Below are positions 13,964 through 27,700 of a DNA stretch of 64,000 nt, one piece after another. Made by a program: the position numbers and the translations under genes. Every line of letters begins with the position of its first letter. Position 1 is the first letter of the stretch. This DNA is from Paramacrobiotus metropolitanus (taxonomy: Eukaryota > Tardigrada > Eutardigrada > Parachela > Macrobiotidae), in the NCBI RefSeq assembly GCF_019649055.1, contig NW_026570269.1, positions 124,001-188,000 on the forward strand, written 5' to 3'. The notes beneath the pieces are model-generated. The model searched no databases. It had not been told where the DNA came from and was given only the letters and a program-made list of their open reading frames with translations.

Positions 13964-16900
13964 AAGCTCAAAGCGTGATCTCGTCGGCAGGGTGTGCGTG
14001 CCGGTTATTGGGTAGTTTTCTTCGTGTGATATTTTTTTTGTCAAAGATTTTTTACTTTGTACACGTATAGCTCTTTTGGGGTGATACGTGTTTAATTATC
14101 TCGGCTGTGTACGTTTACCGGTTTGCGGCCGGCGATATCTGTATGGCTGTATGGAGCGTCCAAAGAATTCCATAAAATAAATAACTACATACCTATGCAA
14201 CAAAAATGTATGCTTTGCGGTTTGCCGGTCCGATAAGTACGACCCTTCATAATATTGAACCGATGCACTGAATATAATTATATAATATAGACATGTACCA
14301 TCGCCGGTGCTTTGCTGTAAACCATGAGTACGTAATAATAAGCATAATCGTATACCAAGTACACAGTGGCACTTCTTTGAGCACAAAAGGTGCTGCAGTT
14401 TTAGGTAGTTCGTTGACTACCATTTTGCAGGCGTTTGTCACATCCACAAATTCATGCAACTTTAATGTATTATTACGCAAGTATGTAATAAATTAGATAT
14501 GGTCTGACAGACATAGTTTATAGATTACGGTAGTTTTTGTACGCAAGTGTTTATGCACATAAACACTATGTAGAAGTGCTGCCTCCTGGCTATTAAAGGA
14601 CCTTGCTGCTTCATGAGCAGATGCTGCACTTTGCATACGATCATTATATAAATTAATAATTATAATAATACAGATGTTATTCCATACCAGACGTACTTAA
14701 GTGCCGCCCCAATAATAATAATATTTTAAGAACTGCACTGTATTCGGTTTTTTACTAGCTTTTTCTCGTATTTATTAATTTGCTTACTCGACATACTCAG
14801 TGTCATTATTTTTGCAAGTTTCTTAGGCTTCAACCCAACCCTCTTTCAGCTGCTTCTTGCAGCATTGCTACAAGTACTGTAAACGTTCCTACACTACAAT
14901 TTCCCGAGCACCGTGAAGGCCGGCTTTTCCAATTATAACACTTATAATTAAACTAGATTACTTTGTATTTTTGTAATTCACACTAAAGCTTAACGTATGC
15001 ACGCCATATTTTCAGTTGATTTAAAAGAACGCAGAGCAACTGCCAAATTCTTTAGTAAGTACAGTTAACCGTTGCCCAGCGAAGATCTGCTGATAACAGC
15101 GATACAAAATGGGTGTTTGCTACAAAATCAACTTCCAAAACATAAATATATTAGTTTTCGAACTGGTAATGTTGTTAGTTATTGGCTAGACTGCAGCGCT
15201 CCGGTCTACCAATAGTGCATGCGAACGTACTTTCCTATTATTAACGAGTAAGGTTTATGTACGATTGCATATGTTTAGACAACATGACCTTTTGCTCACT
15301 AGCTGTACTTACTGGTAGCCTGCTGTAATTCTGTTTTTTTATACAGTCTGCATACACTGTATACTATTATGTACTGATGTTCGCTGAACTGGGAGGCCTT
15401 CACTGCACTTCGGTCTATTAGCAAAGAGATTTCAATTTTTTTTGAAAACTGATCTACTTAAACTGCGACTGCACATACGCCGGTAAGCTGTCTTCGATCG
15501 GGGTGTTGATTGTTGTTGGTCCTGCGCGCATGCGCAGTAGCTAAAGGAGAAACAGCAAGACCTTGCAACCTTGCACTAACAATAAACACGCCGTTGACGG
15601 ATCTCGTCGGAGCACCTGCGGACTGGTTTCCTGTTTAGATTGCTCCTAATAGAATCTTTAATGCCGGAACTGAAATGCGCTGCCTCCGTTAGCGTGGCCA
15701 AATAATTTATTAACATTTTAACAACGTGCGTAATCCTGTTTTGCGCAGAAAGGAAATTGCTTGTAATTGAATAAATGTTTGTCCCAAAATTAGTTACATC
15801 CTCGTCGTGGCAGAAATTGCGTGACTGGCGGCTGTGTACTTTAGAATTTGTGTATACAGTAATATCATGGAAAATATGTACGATGGTATTGAACGAGTAA
15901 TACATATAAATATGTCGAGCATTTAGAATAATAAAACTGGCTAATGCTTGATTTTGTTCACTAAATAAGCAAGAGACGCTTGTCGTGCAAAAAAAATCGT
16001 GCGTAAATCCAGCGTACAGCGAAAAAAGTTATTTCTTTTACTGCCGGAAACGACTTGTTGTGTTATTTTAAATCGGAAAACTGGAGAACTGGAGGCGGGT
16101 TTTTGTAAAACGAACGAGTTACCATTATTTACTATAAGTATTGAAGATTATTTCGCAAAAATTTTATAAAAAGTAGCCAGTAAAGACGACCAAATATACC
16201 ACCGAAGTGACCGAACCTTCGAATATCCTAAAATAACGAAATCCGACTAATACTTGTACGTAAGTTAAAGTTATGTGTTGTATGAAATACGTAATGGTGT
16301 ATGAAATGATACGTACTGTTTTCGCACACTCTGTACTCCATGTATAAAGTACTACTCGTATAATGAAAACATAAAGATCACACAAGCAAGGCGGAACGGA
16401 ATGCCACCCAAACCGGCAGTAACGCAAATGCAGAACCGGCAACAAAGCGCTGTCGGAAGGAAATTGTCCCTTTTCAGCGCAACAAACAGATGATACACAA
16501 GCACATACACAAACTGATTCCTGAGCGCCCCCGTGTCCGACGCAGCAACAACTGGCCACCAGGCATGAGAAGGTTCATTAGCCGGAGTACACAGACTACA
16601 TGTGTAAGGAGAGAGAAAGACGTGACACGGCTATTTACCCATTGATTAAGGCACTGATAACATTAGCGCCCCCACCATCAGCAATCAGCTAATCAACGGC
16701 GCTCTTGATTGGCTGAATTGACTGATTTGTGACATGTTGCGTGGGGGCATTGTTGGTCATGGCTGACTGAATAAACATGCTGAGCGTGTGTCTCACAACT
16801 TCTGTATGTATGGATGGACTGGACTGCACAGATGAAGACAGCAGTGGCGCAGCAGTAATGGAATTTTGCAATTTTCCATTTTCAAAGAGAGCTCAGGCCG

Positions 16901-18420
16901 GGCAAGAAGCGGGATGGAAGTAAATTACCCTGTTCGGTCGGGTTAAAACGACGTTAGGGATGTAATTTGAAGTTTAATCGAAAATGTCACAAACTCAATT
17001 AATGTTCGTTGCTCGAATAAAATGGCCCGATAAACTTACTTATAAGGCTGGCGTCAGATGTTACTTTATTTACCTATCATTCCTGGAGAGAGGTTATGAA
17101 CTTACCACAGCCACCCAAATCCGTTCGAAGTTTATAAAACTTATGGTTTAGGCTGGTTAGTACAAGCAGAAGCAAACCGAATGTATGCTACTTATCGTTA
17201 GAATTGAGACACACTATTAATATAATTATGATTATGTCATTATGTCCTCAGCTGTATGAGCAAACGACTTAATATTAGTTAGATTCAACGCCCTGATGCA
17301 CCGCTCGGTTATTTATCTCCTTCTTTAGTCATTTCATGCAGAGTAGCCCATGTTTCGGACGGTAATTATTCTCGGTTTGTGAATGAGTTACTGTACCAAT
17401 CCCATTACTGTAACTGTGCCAATATAACGAGCGATTTCACACAAAAATGTAGTATCTCACCACTATAAATTTATAGTACTACTGAAAATTGATTCGCTTC
17501 GGTAGTAGTTGCATGAACTACTTCGCATTTGTCATTGAGCAAGATTTTTTGTGCAAGACAATGTTTATTTCGAAGCAGGCCGCTATGAAGTGGTAAATCA
17601 TAAATGTGCTGCTAGGAGGGAAATAACTTTATCATGGCGCTGCTTGTTCTGCTTATTCTGTTCTGTTGCTGTAATCTGTGATAAAATCAAAATCTGAAAC
17701 TACTCAACGCTTCGTGCTGAAAATAATAGATTAATTGTGTAAAATACACGAATGATTATAATCATTAGGTGTGTCGAAAAAAATTGCAAAGTATGAGAGC
17801 TTAATATGTACTCGTAGTTGTCATTAGTTGATGTCGTTGCAGGCATCCGAAATTCTGTGCTCTTCTTGTGCAATCAAAATTTTCATGTGTCGGACTGTCC
17901 AGTAAAACTTTTGGTTATACAAGCGCAAGCAACTTACGGTTAAAACTTAGGAGTTACTAGTTAGTGATTTAGGAAGCATAACGTATACACTACCAATAAC
18001 AACCGCTTTTCCGATTCGAGGCTACCAACAGGGTGAACGACTAGTCCGTTGTCGTAGTAGTACAGTACGTAAGTACAGCACTTTTACGTACATCCTGATG
18101 GTGCCACTGGTCGATCGCTTTAAAATGCACCACAATCATCGCTACAAACACCACTTTCCAGCAACCGCATAACACACTGTAACGTTGTCGTGTTCGAGTA
18201 ATGTCACGGCGGCACTTTATTTCTCATGTCGTTTTGACAACTCGGTAAAACCAGCATCCTGCGCCAGTTGATTACAACGAGCCACTACCGTTTACGAAAC
18301 AGTTCTGCAGCCTATCGATTAAAGGTCAAGTGCATACAAGATCTCTGTGTGCACCACTTTTTTCAGACTGCTGCTTGCACGTTTTTTAAAATCTTGTACT
18401 AAAAACGGTGAAATCATAAA
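13964..18420. other. long intergenic region upstream of Rx
   Basis: About 4.5 kb with no recognisable gene. It is AT-rich with scattered short inverted and GTAC-rich words. The minus-strand open frame at 16164-16559 and others lack domains. Given its position before an early developmental homeobox gene, it probably holds Rx regulatory DNA, but no element can be defined by eye. Confidence 0.45.
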
Positions 18421-21400
18421 ATGGCGCTTTCCGTACCGATGAACCTGCCTGGTCAGGGAAACGTTCCTTACTCCATTGACAGTATTTTGGGATTGCGATT
18501 GGCCAAACATGATTTAGTTCCTGCAACCTCCACCGAAGGTGTGTTCGTAGAATCGGCAGACTTGTACTTCTTCAGGAAGTTAATCCACAGTTACTACTTG
18601 AATGTTGAAGAAGCTGAGAAAAATTATTTGTGGCTTAATTTTTAAATATAATACATATACAAAAAATGCTTAAACACTTTCAGCTATCGGGAATTCGAAT
18701 CAACGAAAGAAGCACTGCGTGGATCGCGAAAAGTGCATAGTGGACTCAGATGATGAAAGTTTGTACTCGGATCTCAGTACGAAAGCACAAGAAGCTCCAA
18801 AATTTCCAGGGAAGTCGCGTATTGATTCGGTCTCGTCGCGGCATCCAGCAGCATCACATAAAGCCTCGAAATCCAGTAAAAAACACCGAAGAAACCGGAC
18901 AACGTTCACAACATATCAGTTACACGAACTGGAGCGAGCCTTTGATAAAAGTCATTATCCCGATGTGTATGCCAGGGAAGAACTGGCAAATCGTGTTTGT
19001 CTGCCCGAAGTGCGCGTCCAGGTAACTAGTAAATTATCTTTAAAGCCGAACGAACGTGCATCTGTAACGGTTTTTGTAATTCTGCTAAATCGCTACTTTA
19101 GTAGCGCCAGATTGCTGAAGTTGAGTGGCGTTTTTTAATCTGACAAGTGTCTTAATGATCTCTTATGAAGCTCATAGTGAACGGATGCAGCTTTTACAAC
19201 ATTTAAAAAGCGTCCTATACTGTATTGATGTAATTTGAAAGCAGTGACCAAAATCATACGTGAATTTTTTCCGTGGAAAAATCTTTAATTTTGTTGTTTT
19301 GAATTTGAATTCGGAATTCTCCTACGTACTGCACAAATAGAAGCACAACCGTTCGAGAATGCTGTTGTGATGCTATCTCATGATAATAGGTGTAAACTGT
19401 CTTGTCGATTTTATCGATATGACAGGAAAGTTCGACTAGTCGCGTCGCATTTATGAATTCTGAGCTGATACTACAAAATGCAATTTGTCGCGGCTGCCAC
19501 TGAAAAATATCGGATCATTATCGCTACTTTCCTTTGTATATGTTTCTTCAATCTTGCAACTTCATTTTTATAAAAATTTAGGGTACGTAAATACTTGTAT
19601 ATGAACTGTAAGACATTATATATTTCGTCTTTTAAAACCTACAGTGGAATTAGCTAATAGAGGTAGTCAGAATTTCAGAAACAGGATCGAAGCAGAGGGA
19701 GAGAAGATATAAATTCCATTGTAAACAAAGGTCACTGACATCCAAAATAACGATGGTTTGTCAAATTATTTGTAACTGCCTGCTTAATACTGTCATCCAG
19801 CTCTCACAATGTCTTTATAAATAGTGATTTACAGCAGCCTGAGTACAGCTAATTTAATCATATCTAACAATAGGTAAAGAAAAAACTGCCCGGAGAGCAA
19901 AAAACGGCTTAAGCAATTAATTGGTCACAACAGCCGCATCGAACAAGCACTTAACGCATTAGGGTAAGTGACGCCGGCTACGTCTGTTGAATATTTACAA
20001 AATCCACATACAGCTGAGTTAATCACGCAATGAAAAGGGCCGATAATGACAGGTCAGCACCTGTTATTGCATTGATGGTTGAATTATTAAAGCGACTAAT
20101 CGAATAGTTTACCTATTATCCGTGGCATTTTTGTACCACGTGGAATGATTAGTGGTTGGCGCGCGAGTGCCGGTACAGCATGGGTGACACATATTGTGCC
20201 CGAGTGACATTGATTCGTGTTGATGTTTCAATTATGGCTCGACCAAATGTCGTGATCTCACATGGGCAATACCCAAGCCGTACAGCGTGAAAATGTTCCC
20301 CCACTTAGAGCGCAAAGTTCGTGGGTAATCCACTCAGACAGTGAAGTAGTCAAATTCGTCATAGCTGACTGCGTTTGGATAATTGTGCAATAGCCTATTC
20401 AAAATTTTCACTCATCGTAGCTAATTTAACTCTCGTAACGCCCGTATAAATGTCCTCATATGACGTTTTACACGGAATGATCAGAGGACAAATGCAATTG
20501 CGGGTATGACCTTTGCATGGCATGTCATCATTAGACATTTGCAAGTAGAGAATGAATTAACATTCCAAGGACTTGTTATTTGTCAGTAGTTGTTATACCA
20601 TCGTGCAGTGCTGCTAGAGTACTAAGGTACTTCTTTATGGAAACGTTCGACGACACGAATCGCGTTTCCTTAACTGCTTACTGTACACAAAGTCGCAATA
20701 AAGGACTGGGTCTATGTAAAATTATAATTTTTGTAGTATCGCAAAAGCGTAGAGTTGTTTTATTTTTTTTAAATATGCTAGCTAATAGTCGGAATTTTTA
20801 ACATTTCAATTTCGAGGCTTTCGAACAAATGTAGTTAACTGTTAACCGAACTGGCTGTTAATTTTTATGGCTGGCTGCTGCTTATTGTGTTGATCGCCTA
20901 TCTAAAAATCAAATCAAATGTTCAAAGTAAAAAAGATTATTGTAGCGAACTGTATATTTTTAAATTGCATAAGGTTACAATGCCCGTTCAGGAAGCAAAA
21001 CTCGCTGTTCTTAGTTGTGGTGCTCCCTTATTTTCTGAACCAATACCAGAAAGCGCATAGTAACGGCCAGTACACAGTGCACTCATGGTTTTATTTCTGT
21101 TATCGTCTTAGGTCTGGTTCCAGAACCGTCGTGCAAAATGGCGCCGCCAGGAGAAGCTGGAGTCGCAGCATCTCAAATTCTCTCCCGATTTTCCGATGGG
21201 CTCATTCCGATCATCCCCGGCCAGTGCAGCGGGATTAGCTAACCATCTGCACGATCTCAATGCCGTGGCCAGCGGTATGGTGCCATTTCCTTTCGGCATC
21301 GCACCAGCTAATCCAAGCGATATCGCAGCGCCCTCTGCTGCGTCTAACACCGATGCTGCAACCCTGATGAATGTGGGCTCGGCCCGCAATCCCGTGGCAC

Positions 21401-21558
21401 TGCCGCATCTCAATGCTTTCTTTGCGGCTGGCTTCCCGGCGGGTTTTCCGGGTACAACCAGCTTTAATGAGGGAAGCGATGTTAGTTCCAGCATCCAAGT
21501 GCTGCGACGCAAGGCCAGGGAGCACGTTAACTTCATGTCGAAAGAGATTTTTTTGTGA
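18421..21558 (+). CDS. Rx: Rx/Rax retinal homeobox transcription factor
   Basis: Three exons, 18421-18538, 18684-19021 and 21112-21558, with matching phases, give 300 residues. Exon 1 carries an eh1/octapeptide repressor motif, YSIDSILGL (about residues 17-25), which binds Groucho corepressors. The paired-like homeodomain (about 95-155) reads [20 protein letters not shown], then [21 protein letters not shown] and [17 protein letters not shown], with Gln at position 50. The run [20 protein letters not shown] and the [22 protein letters not shown] end are diagnostic of Rx rather than Vsx, Arx or Otp. An OAR-type motif ([18 protein letters not shown]) lies near the C-terminus. The 2.1-kb intron splits the homeodomain between residues 46 and 47, as in many paired-like genes. 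Rx proteins specify eye and anterior brain. Homeobrain follows on the same strand 3.2 kb downstream. Confidence 0.9.
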
Positions 21559-24500
21559 ACTTTAATAATTATCGTACCGTTCTGTAATACTATTATAAAG
21601 GCAGATGTACAGCAGCACTGCTAATAATATCAAACAGAAATTTACGCACGCACATGGCGTGCGTACCAGGCTAATAATATTATGGATGGATGCAGTAGTG
21701 AAAATAATATCAATTACTATGTGGCAGCTATTGTTAAAGCAGTGCTGTTGTACAATATTTACAAGTTAGATAAACTTATAGACGACTACTGACAATTTGT
21801 CTGTTTATACACAAGCATTACGTATTAAGACGATAGTTCGTGTTTCTTTTTCTCGAATGGCATGTACAGATATTATATCTGATGTACCCAGAGTGAAAAT
21901 TGTAAATCACATACGAGCATATGTAAACGTTCGAACAAGTAAAGTTAAAATATACGAGGGTTGTCCAGAAAGAAATGGCACTTATCAGTAGTCAGTACAA
22001 AAGAAACTCCATAATATTTCGAATTAGTTTTTAAAAAAGTTAAAAGTTGTTAAACTTTTAAATATTTCGAATTAGTTTCTCGAATTAGTTTTTAAATTTA
22101 GTTTTATTCGTACAAGAGAAAGCGACTGTATTTGAAAAAGATATAAAACGAAATGATAAATGATAGGTACTCGTAGTGAAAATCCGCGCACTGTTTCTCA
22201 GCATTCATCATACACAAGGGATCATCTCATCTCACAATTTTACGAAATCAAGTTTCGTGCAAAGGATATGTATGTACCGAAACTGTTACAAAATTACAGC
22301 AAATAAGGAGTATTATTAACGTAAATAAAACCACATAATATCATTCTCGTTCAGCTAAACTGAAATTTCGCACAGGGAATAAAAAAAATCCTTCCTAAAA
22401 ATAATTATACTTTATCGGTAGCACTACAAGAGAAGCCCAAACTCATCTTGAAAGCTAATCCGTCGTAAATTACGTAATTAATAGGTATTTCATTGAGCAT
22501 GTGAAATCGTAAATAAGTACGCAAATACAATAAAGCGTCCTCGCTGCAAAGGCACTATTTGAACTAAACACATTGTAATGAATGTTAATAAATTATTATG
22601 GCCTAAAGGCATTTGACTCCCATTACATACAAGTACAGTACGAATTGCAATCAGCTGCCATTTCTCCAACTGCTGAACATAAAAAGCTGCTGTTTCCCTA
22701 GGGTAGTTAATACTTACGATTAATGCTGTAGTTTTACTCTGCATACTGTATAGTGGAGGTTTAAACATTCTTTACACACAGACAGCACTCATACGAGACA
22801 GAGACGGTTAAATCCTGGATAATCTTGTGTCAAGTATCCTATTCTTCTTAAGCAAAGAACATGCGTGAGCTTTTAATGGATTGGCAAAGAAATGTTTTGT
22901 CAAAAAGAAAAGATGTCAAGTTGATGGCTGAATAATAGATTAACTGACCATATGATTGCCTGTCTTAATTAGCGAGGCGGGGTCACTTTAGCCGTTATAC
23001 CTAGAAACCCGTTTGAAAAGCGAATACACAAAACTTCAACAGATAAATTCAGTACGTTACTTTAATGTACTGTAAGTGTATAAACTCAAGCAGAGAGAGC
23101 CTTGCGAAAAATTGCGAGACGAAAGTGGTGCTTTGCTTTAAAGCTCCCAGTATCCCACAGTGACAGTTTCGATTGCAATATTGAGCATTTTAATCGAAAA
23201 AAAATTGGTTTTGCTGGACAGCAAAACTGGCTTTTATAAATGGCATTAGCTATCCAGTAATCCTACATGCATATTTGCGCAACGGCGGCTATATCAAATA
23301 ATTACAATTAGCGTTCAATACGCTCCACTAGGCAAAATGCATATCAGGCCGGAAGTAAATAGACCCAAAGCAAATTAGAACTGCTCACGCAATGCGCACT
23401 GTACAAAGTAAATGTCCATTGGGAAGGGTCGCAGCCGTGCAACATGATCCAGTGGTCGTCTGTGAGCCGAGTCAGGCGCAGACTCTATTAGACCGGATAA
23501 TGGACTGGAGTGGATTAGCACACTTCAGTAATTAACAGTTGAACGGGTGCTAATGAGCCTAATCAACTACTCAATTAGCCTGGCCCTGACCCCAGCCAGC
23601 CACTAAATCCACTTAGACCCGACGCTGCTCTCACAATTCATTTGCCGGACTAATTTTCTTGTTGGGACTTCTTGTGTTTCACGGCGGATTTGCCTTCGGT
23701 ACACAATGACAGACTACGCCCAGTTCGTTTTAACAGCGAGATTCGAATAACACAGTAGAAAATGACGCGGGACTTATGCTTTGTTCACGTTGTTGCAACG
23801 TGATACAGAAAGAAAATATGACAAGGCAGTGTAATAAATAAATGGCGTTCAGTCTTTTGCCTTCTGTGCTTCTGTGCGCATTCTTGGGCTTGAATTTCGT
23901 TTTAGCAAAATTGTGCAGGAATTTAAAGTTGTTATCATTAAAGATTAATCAACCAAGAGAAACTTCCTGTGTTTGATGCCGAAGTTGATTAGTGCTGGTA
24001 TTTTGGCCCTGCTGGAACTAAATTAAATGTCGTCGTGGAAAAAGTGCAATATTAGCTGAATCGAGAATTAAATCGCTTTGCGCAGAGTACAATCAAAACA
24101 ACAGCATTTCTGCAGTAGCGCGCAGAAACTATTGTTTTCGTCTTTTACGGTTACATAGTCGGTTACTGCAGAATGCAGGTTGTGGTTTTCACACTCAAGC
24201 TTGCCAGTATATAAATTTGCCAGTATATACAGATAGATGGTTGTTGATTTCCGAAACAACGAGGCTGAGCAAATGGGTTGAATGCTGTACGTAGTACTGT
24301 ACTTGTACATACCGTACTTAATATTTATATAGACATTTTGCATTTTCATATAATATAGAGCTCTTCTGATTGGTTTATGCCAGACACGAATGTCATACTA
24401 CAGCAGAGTACTCCCGCCCTTTTCTCTCCACCCCATTCACCCGTCGGATCAGCCGCTGACCACTGTGTTGCCACTGCATGCTTGTTGACCTGAACGACTG

Positions 24501-24770
24501 CACCAGTTATCCAGTCGTTTAATTGACGATGACACTTGTTTGTCTGGCGTTGGTTGCACAGTAGTGGCTGATCAGTGCGAGTAATTGAAACTGACAAGTG
24601 GCTAATACAACATTGGGCTTCTCCTCGTGGCAAGCCGTTTCATTTTAACCTGCTGGCGAACAATCTTTTTTGTTGCAATTATTTTTGACAGCTGCTGATT
24701 ACATTTATTTGTTTGATTATTAGCGTTGTGCTGGCCAACAGTAGCAGTTGTCTATCTGGTTCCAGTCGCA
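21559..24770. other. Rx-hbn intergenic region
   Basis: About 3.2 kb with no gene. It contains diverged direct repeats of ATTTCGAATTAGTTT near 22015-22090. A patch at about 23460-23660 has several ATTA/TAAT homeodomain core sites within higher-GC sequence, so it is a candidate shared regulatory block for the two homeobox genes. Confidence 0.45.
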
Positions 24771-27700
24771 ATGGAGAAATGCGTTAAAAACTCTGGTGCG
24801 TTGTATTACAGTATTGCTAACATGTTGGATAACAGTGGACCGGAATCGGGAAAAACTAAAGGGCAGAAGAGCGCCGACAACGACAGTGGCGCACAACGTT
24901 GTACGAGCAACTGCAGGAAGATAGGTAAGTGTGAAACATCGCATTTTTTCGTACCTGTAATGTTAATAACTTGTCCAAAAGTTTATATGTTATGCTAGCC
25001 TAATATAATTTTTTTGTTGCGGCCATGAACAGATGACAAGTCACTGCCATCGGATAGCATCATCCACGGCAACATAGACGATGTCATGGAACTGGATGGC
25101 GACGATGGCGAGAAGTCCATCTCGGATGAGGTCAACTCGATTGATGAGCACAAAAACCGCGGAGGACGAAAGATTCGCCGCAGTCGTACCACCTTCACAA
25201 CATATCAATTGCATCAGCTGGAACGGGCGTTCGAGCGCACTCAGTATCCGGATGTGTTTACACGGGAGGAACTGGCCCTTCGACTGGATCTCAGCGAAGC
25301 ACGCGTTCAGGTAATGCAAAGGAAACATTAAGCAATAACACTATACGTATGGTACCCTAAAAACTTTAATAAATTTGATCAAATGAATAAGCACTATTAT
25401 TAAACAGACGTGCACCACATTTGGTAAAATAAAGGACATTGAATCGGAATTCGGAAGTACGCATCGAACAGAAGTTTACTTTTTTCGTGATCGCGTTGTG
25501 CCGTAATCTGTAACTTAAATGCTTACGTTATTAAAATGGCAATCAGGAGTACAAAAAATTTCGTAATCAGCTCTAATGCACTGCGGTTCTATAAAGAGCT
25601 TCTTAAATATTGAATTGTCCGACGAAATCTATGAGTATGTTGTTTTTGACAAAATTAACAAGGGCAAACGATTTGAAAAAGAGCGGTTTGCTATCGTTTC
25701 AGTTTGCACGAAATATGCTTCTGCTGGGTTGGGTTAGAAATTCTAAATCTTTAATAGTTGAGGATTAAAATCCATCTTGTCCAGCGCTAAAAGATTAGAT
25801 GTGACAGTGCAGCCTAAACGTGCAAATTAGCCCATTGAGCAGTCCAAACAGCCTCCCGCATCGTTCGCAGCGCCGCACCGGCGCGTCAGGCCGAACGGGA
25901 AAAATCTGTCCTTTTTCTGTCAGCATGCGTACGCTGGACATGGTATACAGTTCCTGTCTCTCTCACAAGCAGAATCGCGCGTCTGACCCCGTAGTGCAAT
26001 TAGGCCGCTCTGTCCGCAGCAACGGGTCAATTAAGTACCCGTTTTGCATGTTAATCACAGATAGGCCATCGGATTTAATTAGCTGCACAGCTGAATGGAC
26101 ATAACGATATCCTTGTAATCCCATCAATTAGCCCTTCGTTATTAATTATCCGATATTCATCTGTTATGGCAGCATAATTGGGCCGCGGTCCACTTGGGAT
26201 CGGGAAGAGGGCACCACTTGACAATTAGACAATATCCCGACAATCGGCATTTCCACTTAGTGCAGGACGCAAACGTGCGCAGTGCGCGCTTGTATTCAAG
26301 TGGAAAGATGTTCGGGCGTTTTTAATGAAAAAATTATTCATAATGGTCACGGTTAATGGCGGGAATCATTTCTCTCTTGTGGGAAAGTTCATCAGCGTAA
26401 ATTATCCTTAATCATATATTTTATCACAACCGTCCTTAGAAGGGACGTTCTCTAGAAAACAGAAGAATAAGCTAAGCTTGCAGTTTTTGACTAACTGGTA
26501 AGACTGCTGTCAGACTGGCCATATATGCTTATGCCATATGGTACTGCATTGGTTCTCTGGGTTAGTTGTATACTTGATTTGCATTTTGCAGTCTGAAACT
26601 GTGAATTTTTTAAATTATGCCATACGGCTAGTCCTGCCTTGGCAGTCGGCAGTATTACTGGCAACTTTTTTTAAAAAAAATCCATAGTCAGCTGCCAGTA
26701 CGATATAATATGAAAGTGTTTGAAAATTTGGGAAGTACAAAAACATGTGTCTCCCTGGGTGCATGAAGCCCAGTTCCATGCTTTGCACAAAGTTAGCGGA
26801 CATTAATTTTCTCGCGATTTGTTCAATAAAATCGACGCTAACCCAATTGAAAAGTTGGCAAGCGAGTTAATTGAACGGTTTAGGCAAGCGGGCGCATTTG
26901 GCCGTATAATGCACGAGTACTGTATTGTACGTCCCATGTGCCATATATAGGAAAATAATCATCCAATAAAATAAGCAATCAATTAAGCATGATATTGGCC
27001 CGGCATCGAACAAATAAAGTGCCAATTTCCGGTTTTTGCCTATTCAACCACAAGAAAATTGCCGTGGACGAATATTATCACGTTAATATAGACCGTTTGT
27101 GTGCTGCCAGTGGATTATTATATTATTAACCACAGAGATTAACCCAACAGCAAATCAGTCTTTTATTGTCCAATCCGGACATAACACCCGTGCATTTGAT
27201 TATTTACCACGGCCTCTTTTTTGTCTCTACGACACAAAGTGTGCTGCCGCATTTGATACGAGAAGTGCGCTCTGTGTAAATTTGATTTATTAAGCCGTTT
27301 TCATCGGGCATACATTATTTACAGCTGATGCGTACAACAGCCAAAATGCCGGCTTGGTCGTACAATGCCAGTGCACAGCCACCAATAATCTCTTGTTATG
27401 ACAATTTTTCGATCAATAGACAGACGAGAGAATAATGTCTCATGTTACACAAACTGAAAAGTGCCGCAGGTGCAAATCTGTCCAACTTTTCTGCGGCATC
27501 AAACATTGCGCTGACGTTTAATAAGCTGCGCTCAGTGAATGTCCCTAAAGGCGTCCTTTGTTACGGAACAAAATATCTGAACTGATCACTTACGCCGAAT
27601 ACAAAACGGAACAAGATATTGCCGGTTATACGCATGATATTGCTTTGTGCTAGCAGTTAGAAATTAGTTTAGTATCTGCAAAGGTAATAATTATGTCCAT

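Noticed and set aside
16164-16559. 131-residue minus-strand frame with Cys-rich start
   Set aside because: No domain, no splice partner and uneven codon use; chance frame in the Rx upstream region.
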